The notes beneath the pieces were generated by a model, which was given only the letters and a program-made list of their open reading frames with translations, searched no databases and was not told the origin of the DNA. 64,000 nucleotides of DNA from RGIG4576 sp964606575 (GTDB taxonomy: Bacteria > Bacteroidota > Bacteroidia > Bacteroidales > Muribaculaceae), in NCBI GenBank assembly GCA_964606575.1, contig CAZSHA010000001.1, positions 22,322 to 86,321 on the forward strand, given 5' to 3'. Made by a program: the position numbers and the translations under genes. Every line of letters begins with the position of its first letter. The first letter of the stretch is position 1. Shown here piece by piece: positions 27,894 to 36,453 of the stretch.

Positions 27894-28517
27894 ATGGATA
27901 TTACGGCAATCATAGAATGGTATCTCGACCACTTGAACTATTGGGTTCTAACAATACTCATGATATTGGAAAACTCAATAGTGCCGTTACCTGCCGAACT
28001 TATTGTAACACCGGCGGCCTATCGGGCGGCTAATGGCGATATGAGCCTGACAATGCTAATAATATGCACCACGCTAGGCTCAGTGATAGGCGCTATAATC
28101 AACTACTACATATCACGCTCACTAGGACGGTACGTAATCTTTAAATTCGTAGACAGCCGCTGGGGTAAATTGCTATTGCTCAACAGAAAGAAACTGGAAC
28201 AAGCAGAACAATTATTTTTAAAGCATGGAAAAACATCCACCTTCTTCGGCCGTCTATTACCGGTGGGACGACAATTAATATCCATTCCAGCAGGTCTTGC
28301 CAAAATGAATATCGCTTCATTTATCATCTTTACGGCCATAGGATCGGCAATTTGGAACGGAATATTATCGGGTATAGGCTATTATTTGGCTAATATCCTT
28401 CCACAAGACCAACTGCAAGATGCTTTAGAAAAATATAGTCTAGAGGTTAGCCTAGGCTTCATTGTCATACTAACAATTTATTTAATAGGAAAGAATTTGC
28501 TCAAGAAAAACAAGTGA
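27894..28517 (+). CDS. DedA-family membrane protein
   Basis: 207 residues with hydrophobic segments and the DedA hallmarks ENSIVPLPAELIVTPAAY, GSVIGAIINYYISRSLGRY and FFGRLLPVGRQLISIPAGLAKM (conserved Arg and Gly). DedA proteins are inner-membrane transporters or scramblases linked to lipid-carrier recycling and membrane homeostasis. It is 8 bp after mnmD, probably the same transcript. Confidence 0.92.
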   Translation: MDITAIIEWYLDHLNYWVLTILMILENSIVPLPAELIVTPAAYRAANGDMSLTMLIICTTLGSVIGAIINYYISRSLGRYVIFKFVDSRWGKLLLLNRKKLEQAEQLFLKHGKTSTFFGRLLPVGRQLISIPAGLAKMNIASFIIFTAIGSAIWNGILSGIGYYLANILPQDQLQDALEKYSLEVSLGFIVILTIYLIGKNLLKKNK

Positions 28518-28525
28518 TTTAAGCT

Positions 28526-28601
28526 ATTCTGTGAAAGACCACCCATATTACACGCCAATTCCGTGAAAATACAGCCGAAAACAATCCAATTCTGTGAAAT
28601 T
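28526..28601 (+). repeat. Three direct repeats with about 31.5-bp spacing upstream of bcp
   Basis: ATTCTGTGAAA at 28526, ATTCCGTGAAA at 28558 and ATTCTGTGAAA at 28589; the last two share longer flanks (CCAATTCYGTGAAA). The last copy ends 4 bp before a -7 box. Three repeats on one helix face look like regulator binding sites. Confidence 0.7.
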
Positions 28602-28605
28602 TACC

Positions 28606-28613
28606 TATCTTTG
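28606..28613 (+). promoter_or_regulatory. -7 box after the repeats
   Basis: TATCTTTG matches TAnnTTTG and lies 22 bp before the ATG of a 23-codon ORF and 105 bp before bcp. Confidence 0.6.
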
Positions 28614-28635
28614 CTACATCTAAAGTGTGAAACAC

Positions 28636-28707
28636 ATGGGAACTCTACTAAAACGAAGAAGACAATATTCTGAAGCGATTCCTAAAAGAAAAACAAGTCA
28701 CATTTAA
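28636..28707 (+). CDS. 23-codon ORF between promoter and bcp (leader peptide or gene remnant)
   Basis: Encodes MGTLLKRRRQYSEAIPKRKT plus SHI, very basic. It is the first ATG after the -7 box and ends 11 bp before bcp. It could be a translated leader. Alternatively it is the start of a deleted AAA_14/DUF4143 ATPase gene: those proteins begin with a similar basic stretch (compare FKRKVYDTMLKWKRE in the gene at 63815), and that gene also has three repeats in its promoter. Whether it is translated is unknown. Confidence 0.35.
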   Translation: MGTLLKRRRQYSEAIPKRKTSHI

Positions 28708-28718
28708 ATAATCATATT

Positions 28719-29177
28719 ATGAAAATAGGCGACAAAGCTCCTGAAATTCTCGGCATCAACGAGAATGGAGATGAAATAAGACTAAGTCAATTCACTGGAA
28801 AAAAGTTGGTTCTGTACTTCTACCCCAAAGACAACACCTCGGGTTGTACAGCCGAAGCATGCAGCTTAAGAGATAACTATCAAGCTCTTAAAGATAAGGG
28901 TTACGAAGTGATAGGAGTGAGCGTAGACAGCGAGGCTTCTCACCGCAAATTCATCGAGAAGAACGCCTTGCCGTTCTCATTGATAGCCGACACCGATAAA
29001 AAGCTAGTTAATGCGATGGGTGTTTGGGGCGAGAAAAGCATGTACGGAAGGAAGTATATGGGAACATTCCGCACTACATTCATTATAAATGGAAACGGTA
29101 TTATAGAGAAAATATACCTGCCCAAAGAAGTCAAGACTAAAAGCCACGGGGAACAAATCCTATCAATTGAAAAATAA
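28719..29177 (+). CDS. bcp: Thioredoxin-dependent thiol peroxidase (BCP/PrxQ type)
   Basis: 152 residues, full length. DKAPEILGINENG, YFYPKDNTSGCTAEACSLRD with the peroxidatic Cys and a second Cys five residues later (the two-Cys PrxQ form), and GTFRTTFIINGNG. It reduces peroxides with thioredoxin, expected of an oxygen-sensitive anaerobe. The repeats upstream may place it under a dedicated regulator, unless they belong to a vanished neighbour. Confidence 0.95.
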   Translation: MKIGDKAPEILGINENGDEIRLSQFTGKKLVLYFYPKDNTSGCTAEACSLRDNYQALKDKGYEVIGVSVDSEASHRKFIEKNALPFSLIADTDKKLVNAMGVWGEKSMYGRKYMGTFRTTFIINGNGIIEKIYLPKEVKTKSHGEQILSIEK

Positions 29178-29210
29178 CACCGTTTATTTTCTATTTCGGG
29201 CAGAGTATGT

Positions 29211-29218
29211 TAACTTTG
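29211..29218 (+). promoter_or_regulatory. -7 box of metG with a 110-nt leader
   Basis: TAACTTTG is a perfect -7 match; no good -33 is seen. The leader has several short complementary segments (AACCT/AGGTT, CCGCA/TGCGG) but I recognise no known riboswitch. Confidence 0.55.
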
Positions 29219-29329
29219 CATAACCTAAATTGCAAAATCCGCACTAGGCAAGAAAACCAAGTCAACACATGCGGCTTATATAATTCCTTATGCGGAGGTT
29301 AAATTATGTAATTAAACAAAAAGCTATAT

Positions 29330-31369
29330 ATGGAAAAAAAATTTGCTCGCACTCTTGTGACTATGGCGCTACCTTATGCCAACGGACCTGTTCATATCGG
29401 GCACTTGGCCGGAGTGTATGTACCCGGCGACATCTATGTGCGATACCTACGCCTTAAAGGCGAGGAGGTGCTATTGGTTGGCGGTAGTGACGAACATGGC
29501 GTACCGGTCACCATACGCGCTAAGAAAGAAGGTTGCACCCCTCAAGACGTTGTAGACCGTTATCACACGCTCATCAAACAATCATTTGCCGACTTCGGTA
29601 TCTCTTTTGACGTGTACAGCCGTACAACTTCTGAAACTCACCACAAATTAGCTAGCCATTTCTTCCGCAAATTATACGATGACGGCAAATTTGTGGAAAT
29701 GGAAAGCGAACAATTCTACGATGAAGAAGCAAAGCAATTTCTTAGCGACCGAAATATAGTGGGCGAATGCCCTCGATGCCACGCCGATGGTGCGTATGGC
29801 GACCAATGCGAGAAATGCGGAAGCACCCTTTCACCCGACGAACTAATCAACCCAAAGAACGCTCTTACGGGCAACGCACTTGTAAAACGCAAGACTTCTC
29901 ACTGGTACTTGCCATTAGACGAATACCAAGGGTGGCTAGAAAAATGGATTCTTGAAGGTCACAAAGAATGGCGTAGCAACGTATACGGTCAATGTAAGAG
30001 TTGGCTTGACACTGGTTTGAAACCTCGTGCTGTAACACGTGACTTGGAATGGGGTATACCTGTTCCTGTAGAAGGTGCTGAAGGCAAGGTGCTTTACGTG
30101 TGGTTTGACGCTCCAATAGGATACATAAGCAACACAAAAGAACTACTACCTAACGATTGGGAAAAATGGTGGAAGGACGACAGCACTAGGCTTATCCATT
30201 TCATAGGAAAGGACAATATCGTGTTCCACTGCATCGTATTCCCTACTATGCTGAAAGCTGAAGGCAGCTACATATTGCCTGACAACGTGCCAAGCAACGA
30301 GTTCCTAAACCTAGAAGGCGATAAAATATCAACTTCTCGCAACTGGGCTGTGTGGTTGCATGAGTATTTAGCGGATTTTCCAGGAAAGCAAGATGTGCTA
30401 CGCTACGTGCTAACAGCCAACGCACCAGAAACTAAGGATAACGATTTCACTTGGAAAGACTTTCAAGCCCGCAACAACAGCGAACTAGTCGCCATATATG
30501 GCAACTTCGTGAACCGAGCTTTGCAACTTACTAAAAAATACTTCAACGGTATCGTACCCGAAGCAGGCGAATTAACCGACTACGACCGTGAAACTCTAAA
30601 CGAATTTTCGGGCGTTAAGGAAGAAGTCGAAAAGTTGCTTGACAACTTCAAGTTCAGAGATGCCCAAAAAGAAGCAATGAACCTAGCAAGAATAGGAAAC
30701 AAGTATCTAGCAGAAACCGAGCCTTGGAAGCTAGCAAAAACCGACATGGACCGAGTTCAAACCATTTTGAACATCGCATTACAACTTGTGGCTAACCTAG
30801 CTATCGCTTTTGAACCATTCTTGCCGTTCAGCAGCAAGAAACTTCGTGAAATGCTCAATCTAACCAGCTTCAATTGGGCTGACTTAGGCAAAATCGACCA
30901 TTTGCAAGCAGGTCACACTCTCGGTGAACCTCAATTGCTTTTCGAAAAAATAGAAGATGCTGCGATTGAAGCCCAAATGGCCAGATTAGAACGCATCAAG
31001 AAAGAGAATGAAGCTAACAATTTCACCCCAGCTCCAGTGTCGCCTACTGTGGCATTCGACGACTTCACTAAACTTGACATTAGAGTTGGTAAAGTGCTTG
31101 AATGTGAAAAAGTTCCAAAAGCCGATAAACTCTTGAAATTCAAGATTGACGACGGCATGGGAGGCCGCACAATCGTGAGCGGTATTGCGAAATATTACAA
31201 GCCAGAAGACCTTGTGGGTAAAGAAGTGTGCTTCATCGCCAATTTCGAGCCACGCAAGCTGAAAGGTGTGGAATCTCAAGGCATGATATTGAGTGCCGAG
31301 AACTCCGATGGCAGCCTAGTTGTAATAGGTCCTCAAGGCGAAGTGAAGCCAGGATGTAAAGTCGGCTAA
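29330..31369 (+). CDS. metG: Methionyl-tRNA synthetase
   Basis: 679 residues. Class I HIGH motif in GPVHIGHLAGV, a zinc knuckle CPRCHADGAYGDQCEKCG, the KMSKS variant KISTSRNWAVW, and a C-terminal tRNA-binding OB domain (about residue 575 on: FDDFTKLDIRVGKV, GIAKYYKPEDLVG, MILSAENSDG). This is the long dimeric MetG1 form. It charges initiator and elongator tRNA-Met. Confidence 0.98.
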   Translation: MEKKFARTLVTMALPYANGPVHIGHLAGVYVPGDIYVRYLRLKGEEVLLVGGSDEHGVPVTIRAKKEGCTPQDVVDRYHTLIKQSFADFGISFDVYSRTTSETHHKLASHFFRKLYDDGKFVEMESEQFYDEEAKQFLSDRNIVGECPRCHADGAYGDQCEKCGSTLSPDELINPKNALTGNALVKRKTSHWYLPLDEYQGWLEKWILEGHKEWRSNVYGQCKSWLDTGLKPRAVTRDLEWGIPVPVEGAEGKVLYVWFDAPIGYISNTKELLPNDWEKWWKDDSTRLIHFIGKDNIVFHCIVFPTMLKAEGSYILPDNVPSNEFLNLEGDKISTSRNWAVWLHEYLADFPGKQDVLRYVLTANAPETKDNDFTWKDFQARNNSELVAIYGNFVNRALQLTKKYFNGIVPEAGELTDYDRETLNEFSGVKEEVEKLLDNFKFRDAQKEAMNLARIGNKYLAETEPWKLAKTDMDRVQTILNIALQLVANLAIAFEPFLPFSSKKLREMLNLTSFNWADLGKIDHLQAGHTLGEPQLLFEKIEDAAIEAQMARLERIKKENEANNFTPAPVSPTVAFDDFTKLDIRVGKVLECEKVPKADKLLKFKIDDGMGGRTIVSGIAKYYKPEDLVGKEVCFIANFEPRKLKGVESQGMILSAENSDGSLVVIGPQGEVKPGCKVG

Positions 31370-31397
31370 AAAACAGCCGGCAACGTGATAAAGATTA

Positions 31398-31434
31398 TTA
31401 GAGATGGGGGAAACCTCATCTCTAATTGTTTTTT
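31398..31434 (+). terminator. metG terminator
   Basis: TTAGAGATG (31398-31406) pairs with CATCTCTAA (31417-31425), followed by TTGTTTTTT. Confidence 0.9.
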
Positions 31435-31525
31435 ATGTTGACATTTTGTCAAATTAAATTGGTTATTGCGGTTTTTATTCTTATCTTAGCAATATATAAA
31501 ATTAACCTTTAAACTCACTACATAT

Positions 31526-32608
31526 ATGGATATTAATAATCGTTATTGTGTGATAATGTGCGGAGGCGTAGGTAGCCGTTTTTGGCCTTATAGCCGTGCC
31601 AACGCACCGAAACAGTTTATCGACTTTTTCGGCACAGGTCGCACATTGCTACAAATGAGCTTTGACAGGACAAAAGGCATTGTACCTTGCGAAAACGTCA
31701 TAATACTCACCAACGAGCAATATGCTCCATTAGTACATGAGCAACTGCCAGAGCTAGATGCTTCGCAAATATTATTAGAACCAGCAAGGCGAAACACAGC
31801 GCCTTGCATCACTTGGGCAGCATATCACATTAAGGCTATCAATCCCGACGCTTTGATTATGGTAGCGCCAAGCGACCACCTTGTACTTAAAGAAGACGAA
31901 TTCAAACGCTGTATCAACAAAGGGTTCGACTTCATAGCACAAAACGAGGCACTTCTCACGCTCGGAATTAAGCCAAGCCGTCCCGAAACAGGATATGGCT
32001 ATATCCAAATAGGCGAACGCATGGATGACAGTATCTCTAAAGTGAAGACATTTACCGAAAAGCCCGATTTGGAGCTGGCAAAGGTATTCCTTTCTACAGG
32101 TGAGTTTTTCTGGAACTCTGGTATGTTTTTATGGAGTGCCGACAGCATCATTAACGCTATTAGAGATAATGCCCCTGAAATTGCAAGCGTATTTGACAAA
32201 GAGCCTAAAGTATATGCTACCGAACAAGAGAAAACATTCATCCAACAGCATTTCGCATCATGCCCAAGCATATCCATTGACTTCGCAGTGATGGAGAAAG
32301 CAAAAAACGTGTATGTGGAATGCGTGGACTTCGGCTGGGACGACCTTGGCACATGGGGAGCTTTATATGACAATTCCCCAAAGAGCCACGAAGGCAATGT
32401 GACAGAGAACTGCAAAGCTATGCTATTCGACTGCAAAGACTGCATGGTGGCATCAAAAGGCGACAAATTGATTGTAGCTTCACAGCTTCAAGATTATATC
32501 ATTGCCGCTGCCGACGATGTGGTGCTAATCGTTCCCAAGAGCGAGGAGCAAAAGATTAAACTTTATGTAAACGAAGTTAAATCGGCTTACGGCGACAAAT
32601 ACTTATAA
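31526..32608 (+). CDS. manC: Mannose-1-phosphate guanylyltransferase
   Basis: 360 residues. Nucleotidyltransferase signature MCGGVGSRFWPYSR, NAPKQF, EPARRNTAPCI, VAPSDHLVL, TFTEKPD and FFWNSGMFLW. It makes GDP-mannose from mannose 1-phosphate and GTP. The C-terminal isomerase domain of bifunctional ManC/AlgA is absent. GDP-mannose feeds GDP-fucose synthesis, which may link it to the fucosyltransferase-like gene downstream, although a likely terminator separates them. Confidence 0.93.
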   Translation: MDINNRYCVIMCGGVGSRFWPYSRANAPKQFIDFFGTGRTLLQMSFDRTKGIVPCENVIILTNEQYAPLVHEQLPELDASQILLEPARRNTAPCITWAAYHIKAINPDALIMVAPSDHLVLKEDEFKRCINKGFDFIAQNEALLTLGIKPSRPETGYGYIQIGERMDDSISKVKTFTEKPDLELAKVFLSTGEFFWNSGMFLWSADSIINAIRDNAPEIASVFDKEPKVYATEQEKTFIQQHFASCPSISIDFAVMEKAKNVYVECVDFGWDDLGTWGALYDNSPKSHEGNVTENCKAMLFDCKDCMVASKGDKLIVASQLQDYIIAAADDVVLIVPKSEEQKIKLYVNEVKSAYGDKYL

Positions 32609-32644
32609 TCTACCAAGCATTTTCTATCATAGAATTTATCAAAT

Positions 32645-32697
32645 TAGAGGCTGATACCATTGCCATTTTGGCTTTTGTCAGCCTCTACATTTTCAAA
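32645..32697 (+). terminator. Candidate terminator after manC
   Basis: TAGAGGCTGA (32645-32654) pairs perfectly with TCAGCCTCTA (32678-32687); an inner GCC/GGC pair shortens the loop. Only a weak T-tract follows. Confidence 0.6.
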
Positions 32698-32735
32698 ACA
32701 TACAACAAACGTACCACTTAATCATATCATCCAAA

Positions 32736-33542
32736 ATGAAACGTTTAACATTAGTACCTTGGGGAGGTCTAGCAAACAGACTCCGCACTATTGCAGCTGC
32801 TTATGAATATTGTAAACAATTTGGCTATGAGCTACAAATAAAATGGATATGTAACAACGACTTAAATTGCAAGTGGAACGATTTATTCAAACCTCTACCA
32901 GATTTTATATCTATACAAAACCTCCATCGCTATTATTCTATGATATATAGCGTTCCATGTCAAAGAAACCTATATTTACCATATTTTTATCAAAAGCTAC
33001 ACTATGATACCATATTACACCAGAAAGACATATCGACCATAACAAATCAAAAACAACTTATCCACAAATATGCATCAGGCGACTCTATATTTATTCGCAC
33101 TTACACCCAATTCTACGATACAAGTTCTACCATCTACAGCCAACTTTTCAAGCCTATAGATCACATAAAACAAATGATTGATAATTACACAAATCAATTT
33201 AATAACAACACATACGGCATGCATATTAGGCGTAGTGATAACTTACAATCAATTAGTGGTAGCCCACTCCATCTATTTGACGACAAAATCAGCTCAATAC
33301 TAAGCCAAAGCTCCAATGCTAAGCTCTTTATTGCCACCGATTCTGAGGAAGTTAAATCCTTTCTAAGAAACAAATACGGAAATAATAGAATCATAACCGC
33401 AAACAGCAAAGCAGACAGACAATCAGTGCATGGCATGGTAGATGCTGTTGCCGAATTATTCGCTTTGACTAAAACGAAATATTTTTATGGGTCATTTTAT
33501 AGTTCTTTTTCTGACATTATAATTTACTTGCGTAATCTATAA
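32736..33542 (+). CDS. Fucosyltransferase-like glycosyltransferase (GT23/GT11 type)
   Basis: 268 residues without a signal peptide. The GT-B fucosyltransferase-like pattern is: N-terminal PWGGLANRLRTIAAAY, YGMHIRRSDN (the H-x-R-R-x-D donor-binding motif of alpha-1,2/1,6 fucosyltransferases), FIATDSEEV, and the C-terminal KTKYFYGSFYSSFSDI. It probably transfers fucose from GDP-fucose to a surface glycan; acceptor unknown. It reads more AT-rich than manC (rich in Tyr, Ile, Asn and Lys), and no glycan cluster surrounds it, which suggests acquisition. Confidence 0.7.
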   Translation: MKRLTLVPWGGLANRLRTIAAAYEYCKQFGYELQIKWICNNDLNCKWNDLFKPLPDFISIQNLHRYYSMIYSVPCQRNLYLPYFYQKLHYDTILHQKDISTITNQKQLIHKYASGDSIFIRTYTQFYDTSSTIYSQLFKPIDHIKQMIDNYTNQFNNNTYGMHIRRSDNLQSISGSPLHLFDDKISSILSQSSNAKLFIATDSEEVKSFLRNKYGNNRIITANSKADRQSVHGMVDAVAELFALTKTKYFYGSFYSSFSDIIIYLRNL

Positions 33543-33598
33543 ATGGAGAAATACTAAAAACCCCTATATGACATTAACAACTCATAATATCTTTGGTT

Positions 33599-34084
33599 TC
33601 ACTCCACTAGTATGGGAATGCCTGCGGCTAGGGTGGCGGGAACGTTGACTATACGTTGATTGGAACTTCCTCGAAAACGCAACGATATATCACGTTTCGA
33701 CTCAATAAAACGCCCTTCGACTACCACATCCACCCATTGCAAAATCTTAGACAGCTCTGGGGATGCCAAAATCTCCTCCCACACGAAGCCCGTATAGAGC
33801 CACAGCGTATACCCTTTCTCCTTTATGGCTCTTGCCAACGGCAATATCTTACCAACCTGCCACAGCGGATCTCCGCCCGACAAGGTCACATTAAAATCCT
33901 CTTCCACTACACGAGCCATTATCTCATCAACCGTCATTGGCTGACCAGCCCCAAAATCCCAAGATTGCGGATTGTGGCATCCTAGACACTTATGCCTACA
34001 ACCGGCAACATATATTGAAGTACGAAGCCCGGGACCGTCTACAGTAGTCCCAGGCAGTATGTCTATCACTTGAATAGTATCCAT
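33599..34084 (-). CDS. nrdG: Anaerobic ribonucleotide reductase activase
   Basis: 161 residues. Radical-SAM cluster motif CRHKCLGC (CxxxCxxC) in YVAGCRHKCLGCHNP, preceded by DGPGLRTSIYVAG, then TLSGGDPLW. It generates the glycyl radical on NrdD. It starts 2 bp after the nrdD stop, so the two genes are translationally coupled. Confidence 0.96.
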   Translation of the reverse strand: MDTIQVIDILPGTTVDGPGLRTSIYVAGCRHKCLGCHNPQSWDFGAGQPMTVDEIMARVVEEDFNVTLSGGDPLWQVGKILPLARAIKEKGYTLWLYTGFVWEEILASPELSKILQWVDVVVEGRFIESKRDISLRFRGSSNQRIVNVPATLAAGIPILVE

Positions 34085-34086
34085 TT

Positions 34087-36291
34087 TTATTTATGCACAA
34101 CACGATCCTTTAGCTCAGCCAACTTACCAGAGTTCCAGCGGTCGGTAGTCCCGACAAGATAGCCAGTTATACGCTGTATGGTTTCAAATTGCGTTCCACA
34201 CTTAGGGCAATGCTTCACATCTTTCTGTGCATCCTCGTAACCGCAATTAGGACAATGGTTGCGATTATGGTTCACTGAACCATAACCTATATTATTCTTA
34301 TCCATCAAGTTAACTATATCACGTATAGCTTCTTCATTGTGAGTAGCATCACCGTCAATCTCAACATAGAATATATGTCCGCCTCTAGTCAATTCATGAT
34401 ATGGACCTTCTATTTTAGCTTTGTGTCGAGGACTACAATGGTAATAAACTGGCACATGGTTAGAATTGGTGTAATAATCCTTGTCAGTCACACCATTTAT
34501 TATCCCAAACGATTTGCGGTCACGCTTGGTAAACCGTCCAGATAGCCCCTCGGCTGGAGTGGCTAGTATACTATAGTTATGACTATATCGCTCGCTAAAC
34601 TCATTAGCACGGCTACGCATGTGGCTAACAATCCTAAGTCCCAAAGCCTGTGCTTCTTCGCTCTCACCGTGGTGTTGCCCAACAAGAGCAATCAAACATT
34701 CAGCAAGCCCTATGAAGCCTATACCCAAAGTTCCTTGATTTATCACGCTCTCTATGGTATCGCACCTGTCAAGATTCTCACTTCCGTTCCATAAGCGGCT
34801 CATAACCAATGGGAATTGTTTTGCATAAGCAGTCTTTTGGAACTCATAACGGTCGTTCAACTGGCACGCCGTAATATCAAGTACCTCATCCAAGCGTTGG
34901 AAGAAGCGTTCTATACGTTCATCTTTATCTACAATATTCATTACCTCTATCGCAAGACGAACTATATTTACAGTAGTAAACGACAAATTGCCACGCCCTA
35001 CAGAAGTTTTTTCTCCATAACGGTTTTCAAACACACGAGTGCGGCAACCCATCGTAGCCACCTCATATAGATAACGAGCGGGATCATTCCCGTCCCATTT
35101 CTCATGAAAATTATATGTGGCATCTAGGTTCAAAAAGTTAGGGAAAAACCTACGAGCAGTCACCTTGCACGCCAAGCAATACAAGTCATAATTCCTATCT
35201 TCTGGCTGATAGTTGACACCTGTTTTCTTTTTCCAGATTTGAATAGGGAATATCGCAGTCGCACCATTGCCTACACCCTCGTAGGTGCTGTTGAGCATCT
35301 CACGTATCACGCAACGCCCCTCAGCCGAAGTGTCAGTACCATAATTCACCGAGCTGAAGACGACTTGATTTCCGCCACGAGAATGAATAGTGTTCATATT
35401 ATGTATAAACGCTTCCATAGCTTGATGCACACGCTCTACCGTGCGGTTCATAGCATGTTGCAAAGCACGAGCCTCGCCAGTCAACCCATCTAGGTCACGA
35501 CGAATGAAATCGTCAATCTCTTTATTATAAAGATGTGTATAGCCTTCTCCTGTCATCTTTTCCACGTTCTTCACTTCTTCGATAAACGTTGAACGCACAA
35601 AAGGTGCCAAATAGAAATCAAAAGCTGGTATTGATTGACCGCCATGCATCTCGTTTTGGGCTGTTTCCATAGAGATACATGCTATTACGCTCGCAGTTTC
35701 TATACGTTTTGCAGGACGTGACTCTCCGTGCCCTGCGACAAAACCATAGTGTAATATCTTATCCAACGGATGCTGTACGCAAGTAAGGCTCTTCGTAGGA
35801 TAATAATCCTTGTCATGAATATGAATATAATTGTTTTTTACTGCTATGCGGGCGTCGTCGCTCAACAAATAATCGTCAACAAACGGTTTTGTGGTTTCGC
35901 TCGCGAATTTCATCATCATACCCGCTGGCGAATCAGTGTTCATATTGGCATTTTCTCGTGTTATGTCATTGTTCTTGGCATCTATAATTTCCAAGAACAT
36001 ATCACGAGTTTTTGCCTGACGGGCTATATTACGCTGGTCACGATAAGCAATATAACGCTTAGCTACCTCCTTACGTGGGGATTTCATTAACTCCATCTCT
36101 ACTCGGTCTTGAATCTCCTCCACAGTCATCTGAGGATTTCCAGTCATGCCTATCCTATCGGTTATTTTCTGTATCAAAGCTTCATCCTCACCCAAATCAG
36201 TAGGAATCATAGCCTTGCGAATAGCCGCCTTGATTTTCTCCTCGTTATAGCCCACAATACGACCATCACGCTTTACTACCGTCTGTATCAT
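34087..36291 (-). CDS. nrdD: Anaerobic ribonucleoside-triphosphate reductase
   Basis: 734 residues from MIQTVVKRDGR; the in-frame ATG 51 bp upstream lies ahead of the -7 box and is not used. N-terminal ATP-cone (VVKRDGRIVGYNEEKIKAAI), catalytic barrel (IACISMETAQNEMHGGQ), zinc site CPNCGYED and HCPKCG, and the C-terminal glycyl-radical region RITGYLVGTTDRW. Class III enzyme, oxygen sensitive; it makes dNTPs anaerobically. Confidence 0.96.
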   Translation of the reverse strand: MIQTVVKRDGRIVGYNEEKIKAAIRKAMIPTDLGEDEALIQKITDRIGMTGNPQMTVEEIQDRVEMELMKSPRKEVAKRYIAYRDQRNIARQAKTRDMFLEIIDAKNNDITRENANMNTDSPAGMMMKFASETTKPFVDDYLLSDDARIAVKNNYIHIHDKDYYPTKSLTCVQHPLDKILHYGFVAGHGESRPAKRIETASVIACISMETAQNEMHGGQSIPAFDFYLAPFVRSTFIEEVKNVEKMTGEGYTHLYNKEIDDFIRRDLDGLTGEARALQHAMNRTVERVHQAMEAFIHNMNTIHSRGGNQVVFSSVNYGTDTSAEGRCVIREMLNSTYEGVGNGATAIFPIQIWKKKTGVNYQPEDRNYDLYCLACKVTARRFFPNFLNLDATYNFHEKWDGNDPARYLYEVATMGCRTRVFENRYGEKTSVGRGNLSFTTVNIVRLAIEVMNIVDKDERIERFFQRLDEVLDITACQLNDRYEFQKTAYAKQFPLVMSRLWNGSENLDRCDTIESVINQGTLGIGFIGLAECLIALVGQHHGESEEAQALGLRIVSHMRSRANEFSERYSHNYSILATPAEGLSGRFTKRDRKSFGIINGVTDKDYYTNSNHVPVYYHCSPRHKAKIEGPYHELTRGGHIFYVEIDGDATHNEEAIRDIVNLMDKNNIGYGSVNHNRNHCPNCGYEDAQKDVKHCPKCGTQFETIQRITGYLVGTTDRWNSGKLAELKDRVVHK

Positions 36292-36327
36292 AAAAATAAA
36301 TTTTGTTGTTTGTTTTTTAGAGTCGTA

Positions 36328-36359
36328 CAAATGTATAAACAATATACATTCTGCACAAC
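36328..36359 (-). promoter_or_regulatory. nrdDG promoter
   Basis: On the minus strand GTTG (36359-36356), 20 bp, TACATTTG (36335-36328), 36 bp before the ATG. Confidence 0.6.
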
Positions 36360-36369
36360 AATTAAACAG

Positions 36370-36408
36370 AAAAAGTTTTCCATAATTTTTATTTTTGGAA
36401 AACTTTTT
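36370..36408 (-). terminator. Terminator of the ruvB-flippase run
   Basis: AAAAAGTTTTCC (36370-36381) and GGAAAACTTTTT (36397-36408) form a 12-bp stem with T-rich flanks on both strands. It lies downstream of the flippase and upstream of the nrdD promoter. Confidence 0.8.
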
Positions 36409-36453
36409 ACTACCTCAAATTTATTATACTTTTGATATTCAGCAACTTAAAAA

